This document shows positions 32,001 to 42,861 of a DNA stretch of 47,500 nucleotides, piece after piece (the stretch's first letter is position 1; every line of letters starts with the position of its first letter). The DNA is from Halisarca cf. caerulea. Its lineage: Eukaryota > Porifera > Demospongiae > Chondrillida > Halisarcidae. The position numbers and the translations under genes are program-made. The notes below the pieces were generated by a model that was not told the DNA's origin, searched no databases, and saw only the letters and a list, made by a program, of their open reading frames with translations. Where the stretch lies: assembly GCA_963170055.1 (NCBI GenBank), contig CAUJGJ010000093.1, forward strand, positions 1,087,501 through 1,135,000, read 5' to 3'.

Positions 32001-35000
32001 AAGAATTTTCAAAGAATTCGATCAATGGTGAGTTGATATGCAAAATTTGTTGCCTGGTACTGTATTTTTTAGCAACTACGTACATACATACGTATGTACA
32101 CATATTGTTTAGTGTTTTATGTACGTTCAATGTACTGTATAGCCGAAAAGGTTAGCGGAGAGCTGTATACAATAAACATGTGTAATGTATCATCACCATC
32201 CCAGTACAGTGGTATCCCTTTGATCCCGTTCCCTGAATGGTGACACCCCTCTATCATGTACACATGCCCCTAGAACCAAGTAGTTCATTATATTTTGCTG
32301 TAGTTCATCTTTAATCCCTGAACGAAGGACACCTGTAATGATCAGCAAAGTCATTTTTAGTCCCAGGGTTTCCTCTGTACGTACGTACGTAGTTCAAATT
32401 GCATTCTGCAAACCTGAGGAGGGTAAACATGATATACGTATGTATGTATGTACGTACGTATGTACGTATGTACAGTACGTAGGTATTATAAAAGAATGAC
32501 ACTGACAGTGCATATTATATTCTCTAGCCTACTTTATGGAAAAATGAAGTTTAACATGTCAGTGCCTGTCTCATTTTTCAAAATTTGTCTCGAGTGGTGG
32601 GTTATTTAGGAGTAACTCCTGTGTTGAGAGTTAGTAGCAGGTTATTGTATTTGGTCTCATACTGCCTTTTCTGATGTACGCATTTACAGCTGATAGAATA
32701 GTCGTGTGCGTTCAACTGTTCTGATTTTAGCGATTCAGCTGGATTTACATTTTTGATAATTTTGTAATCTGTAATGTTTACTCAGCACGCACTTAATGAA
32801 CTGCATTCAGATTTGCAAGTTTTCAACGTTACCTGTAGATCTAAATGTTGCTGATCATGTGTAAGGCTGCATATGTATATACGTACATATGTACATATAT
32901 TAATAGAATGATAGTATGCAGGTAATGTGTACTCAGTTGGGTACTTACAATGGTTCTTTGTTACTTTAACATTGTCATGTTTTGTTTCTTTGTTTTCCCA
33001 CCAATTGCTCAAGAGGTTCTCAAGTTGTCCAATAGCATCGTTTGCATTTTTAAGATACATACGTACGTACGAATTTCAATAGGTGAATTGTGCATATGCA
33101 TGTTCATACATACATGTGTTTCACCACTGTTCCTTTTAATTATGATACGCAGGACCCCATGTTGTTATCATGTGCAATCATCTCAGATGTTTTGTGCTAC
33201 GCACAGAAACTATCATCTGTATATTTGAACTACTATCTAACGGGTAGGCCAAAATGGGTGGAAAGTTTTAATGGAATCCCCTACCCAGGAAAGGGCGGCA
33301 TCCAGCCACCTCATGCTTCCCTAATAGACCTAATGGTTATGAAAGTCTGGGGCAACCCAACCTAGCCTAGCCTGGTTAGTCTGGAAAGGAGGTCTTACAT
33401 CCTCCGCAGCAGACATAATGGTCAAATAAGTCTAGGGCAACCAAACCTAGCCTAGCCTAGTAAGTCTACAGCAGGGAAAATCATGGGTTTGCCATTGCGT
33501 GTACATACGTACGTATGTATGTACGTATGCTATGGATGGCATTACATCTTTGTACGTAGCTACCATCAAAGCCTATTGGATGTTTAGTCAAGTTTTATTA
33601 TCAATGGAAGAAGGAGCACTTGCAGCTAAGCATGATAGACAAGAAAGCTCACATGAGAAAATTGTGGTATGTCCATATGTATGTACGTATGTATGTACGT
33701 ACGTACGTACATGCATACATATGTTTGTATGTGTATGATTAATGAATGCTTGCTTGGCAACATAATGAGATGTGTGTCACCAGTGGGGAAGTACAAGTAC
33801 AAGTATGCATGTGAATTCATGCACATAACGTAGTTGATGGCACATCACTGGGTTTGCAGGCTCTAGCAATGTCGTGTTGATGAAAGTTTACTAAACTTGA
33901 AATGAACATTTCTACTGTATCAGATCTGTAGGGGACTGGTACATACGTACGTACATTTAAATCACTCCAACCAATGGAATCTTTATGTTCTGACATGTTA
34001 TGGGCAACAGAAAGATGTTTGAGTAGTGATTGTCAGATTATTGCATGGTGTATGCATCAATGTGGTGTGATCCTTGGTCACTGTCTCTCGAATATTGCCC
34101 GGTTTATTATGTACGTATATCAAGATGCTCTGTGGTGGGAGTTTTACTATGCTCTAGCTGTATGGCCCCATGCATGCTAGTATTTAGTGGGTATTTTCGT
34201 ACAGTGATTGACATTGGTTTGGTGGAAATTGAATTGTGTTTTGTAGTAATTTGTATGCTTAGTAAACTGTCATAATGTATTTGCATATATACTGCAGATG
34301 TCTTTGCACTTTAACTTTGAAACAGGTGTGGCCATGTTGCGACCAATGGTGAACACAATGCTGAGAAAGAAGATATGAAGAGAAGAAAACTACCCAAAGT
34401 GTGTTTAGGATTGAAACTTCTGTTGGTACAGTAGCTTTTTGTTGGATAGTTTATAATGTACAGTAGACCCTCGTTTATATCCAGCCCTCACATATGCGGC
34501 CACTCTGATTATCCGACCTACCCTCTACATTGGTCCTCTATAATGCAGAGCAGTACTGTAGTGTACAGTCTATATTTTGCGAAGTGTATTTGTACAGTAC
34601 ATTCTAACATAGGATTCTTACTTAAGCTAATTTGTATTAGTTGTATCCTGGCAACCATTCACTGTTGACTGTTGGTGTATACAGTCTTATCTAGAGTAGA
34701 TCAGCTCCAGCCACTTACTCTACCAATTGACATCAATTGACATCAGTTAGGAAGTGTGCTTATATCAGTGACCTGTGCTACATCACAAATGTCAGTACAT
34801 TTTGTCCTTTGATCCACCCATATTTCGCCCCCACACCAGGATACAAATGAAAGCTTTACCACATGTACGGTACGCGTCATTAAAAAGTTCTCGTATCGTA
34901 ACGTAATCTTATCGTATTACGATCGTATTTGACAGTGTTCTCCCCAGGCCATTTAAGAGTAGCGGCCCGCTACGCCTTCATTTTGGAAGGCTTAGCGGCC

Positions 35001-38000
35001 GCTACTCCTTAAATTTGCCTGTGACTGTCCTCTATAACATTATCAGTTTTACCATGGTTGCACTTACCAAGAAAACTTGACAAACAGGTAGCTTCGACAA
35101 TTATTGAAAGTAACTGTTTATCGAACGTAAGATTTTATGTATGCAACTTGAAACAGATTGCAGTTACTTAAATTCGAGCGGTACCGTTCTCATCATTCCT
35201 TCCTTTTCTTAGGCTAAATAAACCAAATAGCGCGAAGAGCGGCCATTTTTAGGCAAAGGCGTGATACGCATAATTATGTGAACGGGTGCTCTCATTGCGC
35301 GCAACAAGACGAAACGTACCCGCTGATAGCACTCCTAGCTCTAGTACTGCCAAGTACTGCAGCAGCGGTGCTGATCCAAGATGGAGATCAGATTTTCCTT
35401 TGAATGTTCTGCTCCTTATTTGGACTGCCTTAATTTTAGACATATGAACATGTTTAATTTAACAGTACTCTTTTGATTCACTTGCACATTAGGTTTACTA
35501 TTAGATTGTGGTAATAACATTGTGTAACTGTTGGATTGTGATGGTTTGCTATTGGTGTAGTAACTTGCGATTGCTAAGCGCCTTAAAAAAATCCTGGGGA
35601 GAACACTGATTTGCATCGTATTACGATCGTACTTGTTTCGTATTACGATCGTAGTTAGGTCCTATTACGATCGTAAACTGGATTTTGTACGACCATAAGT
35701 TTCATCGTAATGATCGTATTTTGGTGAAAAAGATCGATTTCGTAAGGTTATGTGAAGAAAACAAATGCTTTATGTTGGTGGATGCTTGCCTAAGATACTC
35801 TGAGAACTGTCCTGGCAGTCATTGTCGATATTCGCTATAGATAAACTGTGCAGCGCTGTGTTCTTTCTCGCGTGCGAAGTATAACATATGCGAAAGTCTT
35901 CGCAGTTGGAGAAGAATGCAGTGAATCTCCGCGATAACTGTCAGTACAGTTTTCAGAGTGTTCTAGATGAACAGAAACATCGACACTAGTGTTTTAGTGC
36001 TATATTTGATCGATTTTGTTCGTTGTTTCCATACGCACAGGACCTGCTCTGACCGTGTGCACTAGCTGCCGTCGAAAAAAGATGGCGGCTCCGAGGACCG
36101 CGCACGTACACAATTTTCCCTCGTACGAGCAATTAATGGTACTAACTAACGCGATTTGTGAATAATTTTCTTTAAAGAGCGATAATACTTGGTTTTCTCT
36201 TAGTACGATCGTATTTTTTATACGATCGTATTCGTATTACGCTCGTAATTTGATCGTATTACGTTCGTAACTTCATCGTATTACGATCGTCATTCGATCG
36301 CATTACGATTACAATACGAGAACTTTTTAATGACGCATACCGTATGTATGAGCCAACAATGATTCCTTATGCATGCTTCTTGTAGTTCTCTATTGCATGT
36401 ATTTCACATATCCGAACATAAGCTGGTCCCACTGTATTTGTATATGTATGTGTGCTGTATGTACGTATATACACTTTTATATGTGTGTACGTATGTATAC
36501 CTAAATACAGTATAGCACTACAGTATGTATGCATGTACGTATGTTTGCATGGAGTTTTGCTCCTGTTTTCTTTACTGATATCTTGTCACGGTATGTGTGT
36601 CACTTCGTATGTACAGAACAATAATATTATGGTGTGTAATGCAGCATAGTTCAGTAATATACTGTATGTTTTGCTTTATGTGTCCAAAATTATACATCCT
36701 GGAAAAATATTGTACAGTATTATTGTTGTGTTGCTATAATTGTTTCAAAGTCATAGTGACCCTTTGATTGCTATGGTTTTTACTATAATAAACTAAACAT
36801 TCCAAGCTTTTTTGGTATGGGTGTACAGATGGGTAAACTCCTGGGTTAGTGAAAGAGAAGACTCTTGTATCATGTCTTAATTATGTCTCACGACACCCAT
36901 ACTCGCACTCTGTGACTCTAAGGTGTCCAACTTGTTTACATTGGCGCTTACCCATTCTTAGACTTGCTGATATTGGCCTCCAAAGTCATTTGGTACTGTA
37001 TACGCTTTAATTTTCGCTAGGTGAAACTTTCGTAGATCTCATAGTGATTTTTTGGTTTTATGTTCACGGACGGCCATGTTTTGTCATTGCACAAGAGCTC
37101 AATCTAAATTTTCTCAGGTACAAAGTTTCACAGATGGCTGAAAATCTGCAAATACTGCGAAAGTTTAGTCGCATGAAAATTATAGCATATTGGGAGTACT
37201 TCGTTCCTCTGGACATCCTTTCTAAATCTTTTCTCCACCAATCTATAGGGCACACCTATCAAAGCTTCATATCGTTCTTATCATCACTTTTAATTCTGCG
37301 GGTGTTGTTTTGTCATTTTTCCCATTTGTTCTTTAATGTGCTTTTTTATGTCATTAAGTTTGGACTTTGATCCTTTGCCCGATTTCCAAGCAATTGTTTC
37401 TGTTTAATGATAATTGTCTAAGAAGTACGACAAACTGACTTCATGATGGCCTCTTCCTATTAGATGAACCATCTCGCTGTATGTAGGTATTGCCCGAAAG
37501 CCTCACAATCAGAGTCTTTGCCTATGGAATAGACGATTTACTACTTCTCTTTTTTTGATCTATACTTTCACATAAGTTTAAATCATTTAATATGCAAGTG
37601 AGGGACAAGGTATATCCGCACAGCTTTCTACCACTTTTGAATACAGGTGAAAACTGGTACTTGTGCTGGGGGTAGATTTCAGGTTACTAAGTTTCGTAGC
37701 TGTGAACTTGTTTTTGTAAGGATATAATACACCGACATAATCACTCTGTTGAACTGATTGCTTACATGTGCTTTCTGTGTATTGTAGGATATTTTCTTGT
37801 CAAGTGATGCTTTTTTAAGAACAGCAGATGACAAACATCAAGATGCAATTAGAAGACTTGATAAGGAAATAGAAGAGCTACATCGAAATGTGAGCACTTG
37901 TGTATAGTGCAGTGATTACTGTGGATATAGTCCACCGTTTTCAGCTAGAGTTTTGCAAAAGGTGTTTCCAGTAGCGTCCCTGTTAGAGTTTGAATTAGTT

Positions 38001-41000
38001 GAATCTATGTGTTGTACGTAGATGAAGATTGCAGTTGTTCGTTCCTGTTGGATGTGTGAATACATCATTCTTTTTGTAGTTGTTTCGAAATGTTTTACTC
38101 AAGCCACATAGAGCAACAAATCCTTAACTACAGTACTGTGAATCAAAAAAAATTGACGACAGCCGAAAACTGTAAACTGCTATTGTTGTTTATCCGCTTG
38201 CTCTTTACCGCAGACTGTTTATGCGTCAAGCGCAAACCGATAGCGCTTTTTTATCAATAACCGATAACGTTAAACTCCAGCCACTTACACTAATACTTGA
38301 GCAACTTTTAGTATTCGAGTATTATTGTATCAGCGATATGTGCAAAGAATGAGAATTAGCTATTTCATGAAGCAGCGCATAATTCAACTTTACTATCAAC
38401 GCAAGGTCTCTTTTGGACAGCTCTCGCATACGTATTCTGCGCGATTTGGGATTTCGAAACTCTCTGCGGCTCACCCAGACTTCCTTTGCTTCTTTGGAGG
38501 CTCTGACAGATCACAATCAATAACTACTGCCTTCCATACACATGATTTGGTCTTCATGGTCACCGCCTCACCTACGTACGTATAAGTCGCGATCTGAGCT
38601 GTTGATCTGCCAAACTCTCAAAGACAGTTCGTAGAATTGTTTTCCATCATATCGTGAGGAGTTATTGCCTTCGTATCTGATGATAATTCTTTTGTCCATT
38701 GTGAAATACCGAAGTAATAACTGAGAAATCTCTGCAAAACTTGGCCGCTAAATGAAAATTGCAACCGAAAACCGCTACACTTAAACCGGAAACCGTCAAA
38801 CGTAATTATGCGAAAACCGGAAACCGTCAAACTTCTACTGAAAAACCGCTAATGGATAAGCACTAAAAGCAAAGGGAAAAGTGATAATATCGTCAATTTT
38901 TTATGCACTGTACCATTGTTTAGGGCACCCTATTCCAATGTGGTTTACTAGTTGTTGCTAGAAGGGCATCTTGCATTGAAGTTATGGATATCTGACTTCT
39001 TAAAACTACCAAGAGAACGTAACCGTCGCTAGAAAGCGAAGGTGTGGTAGTGTCTGAACCAAATGGTGATATGAAGATACAATTGATGACTGCATGGATG
39101 GCGAAAAGACTGCTCTTGAACTGCAACATCTGACAAAGTACTACAAAAATTTATGCATAGTCATCTTGCTAAAATGTTCTGAAGCCCCCCTCTTTAGTCA
39201 GGTGACATCTTCCAAGACCCTTCACTGAATATGTTTCCACAGATGGGTACAAGCTGCTTTATAACACTAAGCATGTCATGCAACTTAAAGGTCCACTAAC
39301 ATGTTTTTCTTTTATTTGAGAAATTGATAGTATACCCTGAAACATGAAGAATGATACCCATCTTGGTGAGATGCGACCTACGATAGGGGAGGAATAACGG
39401 TGCCAAGTCGCCAAACAATTATGTGTGGGTGTTTCTTGCCTTTCGGTTTGAATTGTCAGGAGAAGGAGGTTATAACACCAATGGTTAAATTGATTATTTT
39501 GTTGGATTGGTTTGTTGCTAATACATCCAAGATGTTGCCACAAGCGTGTGTGGTTGATTGACTAATTGAGTTAGGTTGAGTTCAAATAGAATTTCACATA
39601 GAGTGGAGTTGAGGTGACTTGGGGCGGAGAGGGTGTCCCAATTGATATCCGGTATTTTAGATCGCCGTTTATTAGTAGAAAGGTGTTACGAGGCAAAGTG
39701 TTGGTAATTAATATGACATCTAGCATGTATCATTCTGATCTAGAGGGCGGGATGTACAGGCAGCAGATGTGGAGTTGAAGTGGTTGGGTAATCTCAATGA
39801 TGATCATTTTCATGTTTTGGGGCATCAGGAAAAGGTGTGATGAGATGTGTTTTAATGTAGCTATTAATATTCCTCCTCCTGTTGGTCTATCTATATTGTG
39901 TATAGTCGTTAATAGGTAGAATCTCACAGTTGTATGTACTGTACATATATGATGTTAGCCAAGTTTCAGTTACTGAAATGATGGCTAGTGATTTGCTATA
40001 AATTAGCGATTGGAAAAAGGTAATCTTGTTGTTTAGGCTCCGTGCATTCCAGAGGCCGGCACTAATGGTGCTATTAGGTAGTCATTTGTGCAGAGTGTGT
40101 GTTGGTTGATTGGGTGGTTGTGCACAGGTGCGTTGGGTTGAGATTGAACTTTGATGGATATGACTTCTCTGGTAAGTGACTCAATGCTTGGCTTTATGTT
40201 CGTGGTTTCTTCTGTTGTTTGATTTTCAGAGATAGATTTGAGAAGTCCACAGTTATTTTGGGAAGACTTGACTTCATTTTGGAAAGTTGCTTGTAACAGG
40301 ATTGTTGGAAGCAGGAATAGCATTCAAACAACTTGTTTGAGCCAGTCAGTTGTTTAAAGCGTTGGATAGGGAGACTGGCACAACGTTGATGTAGCTAGGA
40401 TTGGCACGTTTTTCATAATCCACAGATTCTTCACCAGGGTTTGCTACTTTGCTCGATGATAATTTCTTCACATATTCCGCAATTATGTTGCTTTTTCTTC
40501 CGGCTAGCGTTTCCTTTGACCTAACTCTGCTTTCTGTGGGACAGATTTCGCCATCTTTTTCGTGACGTCAATCAAATAAAGAAGCGTCACATGAGGCAAA
40601 CATAAGTACAGGTGTGAATGGGAGTGAAGAAGAAATCAGTGTGCTCTGCCATACCTTGCTATACAATCAAGTCAAAATTTCTCCATGCGTAACTAACATT
40701 GCAATGCACACGACAGAAGTGAAATTGCACAGCCTGTGGGTTTTCCATTGACAAGGGCGTTAACGTCGGAGTTGGTTATCACAAAGGCAGCGTTCCTGGC
40801 TAGTTGCTGCTTAACCAACAGTAAAATTAATAAACTTAAAAGTGATTCTGTATCTTCTCTGTGATGTGTAGACTAGATCCTCTGTTTTCAGGTATTCATG
40901 AAGGACATTTTTGCGCTAATATTGTCTCAACTCACATCTTAAGGGGAACATAAGCGTTAACTGCACTAGTTGGAAGAAACGACGGCCTGTGCTACCAATC

Positions 41001-42384
41001 ATTAGGGATATGTTCTATATTGACCTGCAAGTCACATTCCTCAGCATTCTCAGCTGTACAAACGAAACCATGAGATCACAAAACCTGCACATACAGGTTA
41101 TCATCGCTTTTGGGTGAATTTAAATCGATAATGATTGAAACCGATATAATTGTGTTACAATCCAATGATTCTTTCAAGCATTATATGTATTGGTTCACTG
41201 GTTGCTATTTTTTTCGTTGACTTTGGGATAGGGTTTTACTTCTGTTCTGAGCTGCCATTTTCTCCCGTGCAGTGTACAGCACATCCATACAAATTGTGCA
41301 ATACAAAATATTAGCGGGTACATTTATTAGTGGGTATAATTGTTAGCAGGCACTTAGTTTAGCAACTTTGAGATTCCTCGCTAATTTCGTCAAAGTTAGT
41401 ACCCACTAACATTTGTAGCCTTAAGGTATAGACCAAGTTATCAAAACATGTTTTAGTGGAGCTTTAACACCCTGGCTTGCTTTGAACCCATTCATACCCA
41501 TACCAGTTCTGAAACCTGTTGAAAGCTCCGATTTTTATGATTTATACCATAACTTCAAGTAGGGTAGGTCATGCCATTCTTTATGGCAAAGAGAAATTTT
41601 TGTTACTGGCAAATTTTGAACAATTCTGTATTTTTCTTAGTGCATGTACCTTTAATTTGAGATTTCTATTTTACGACTTTTTGACATACATATTTTTTTC
41701 AAGCCAAACTTTACTGAGAAGTGTTTCCTTTGTAACTAAGAAACCCCCCCCCCTGGATACATCCCTGTAGTTTTCCGGTTTAACCTGTAGAATAAGGATA
41801 TACTTGAAGGGCCACTGACATGCTTGGATGATTTTTGATATGTTGTAGAGCATGAAAAACCATGACATTTGATACCCATTTTAGTGTGATCACACGCATG
41901 GTGGGGGAGTTACAGTCCTCATAAGGTGAAAAAAATCCAATTAAAGTGAGACTTTTCCGGTGTTGCGGTTAGACCTCGGGCGAGGGTTTGTGACGTAAGA
42001 GTAGTCACCGGAAATAAGTATTTCTTACGGGCTAACTATGGCGGACGTCGAGTGCGTAGCAGAAACCGACCTCTCCTGTTCGTCCTCTTCGTAGGACAAG
42101 CATCAAAACTGCTCCGCAAGCGTAGGCACACATAACAACGAATACAAACACTTCTTTTGAAGGAAGTGCGCGACATCTAGGTATCAGTACGATCTGTACC
42201 TTAGCCTCGTTAGTGTAGGTGACGGGTAAGACGATGGCAATTCGGACTATGCTGAACAATTTAAGGCACTGAGAAATGTCGAATACTTATTCGAATAATA
42301 GCCTAGTATAGTTAAAGTTGGTATAAGCTATCCTTAAGTCTATTGCTATAGCTGCTGTTCAGTTGTGTGTGCCGGTGTGTGTGT

Positions 42385-42444
<60 letters not shown>

Positions 42445-42482
42445 GGTTGTGTTTGTGTGTGCGTGGTTGTGTTTGTGTTTAT

Positions 42483-42519
<37 letters not shown>

Positions 42520-42550
42520 TGTGTATGTGTGTGTGCATGTGTATGCATGC

Positions 42551-42593
<43 letters not shown>

Positions 42594-42637
42594 GTGTGTG
42601 TGTGTGTGTGTATGTGTGTGTGCATGTGTATGCATGC

Positions 42638-42696
<59 letters not shown>

Positions 42697-42734
42697 GTGT
42701 GTGTCTGTGTGTCTGTGTGCATGTATATGCATGC

Positions 42735-42802
<68 letters not shown>

Positions 42803-42819
42803 TGCACGTATATGCATGC

Positions 42820-42861
<42 letters not shown>

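Larger units (their letters stand above)
34399..37787. other. RCOR intron with nested DNA transposons
   Basis: A pogo-like fragment near 34457-34560 (CAGTAGACCCTCGTTTATA...), the nested elements described separately (34868-36342), TACG tracts at 36420-36545, and a MITE-like stretch with TTTTCGCTAGGTGAAAC near 37010. No exon seen. Confidence 0.5.

Noticed and set aside
33499..33738. A 79-codon + frame overlapping an RCOR exon
   Set aside because: The SANT1 match ([14 protein letters not shown]) is in another frame starting at the acceptor 33559; the longer frame is a shadow.
37044..37370. A 108-codon + frame in an RCOR intron
   Set aside because: No similarity, no splice support, MITE-like sequence at its left side.
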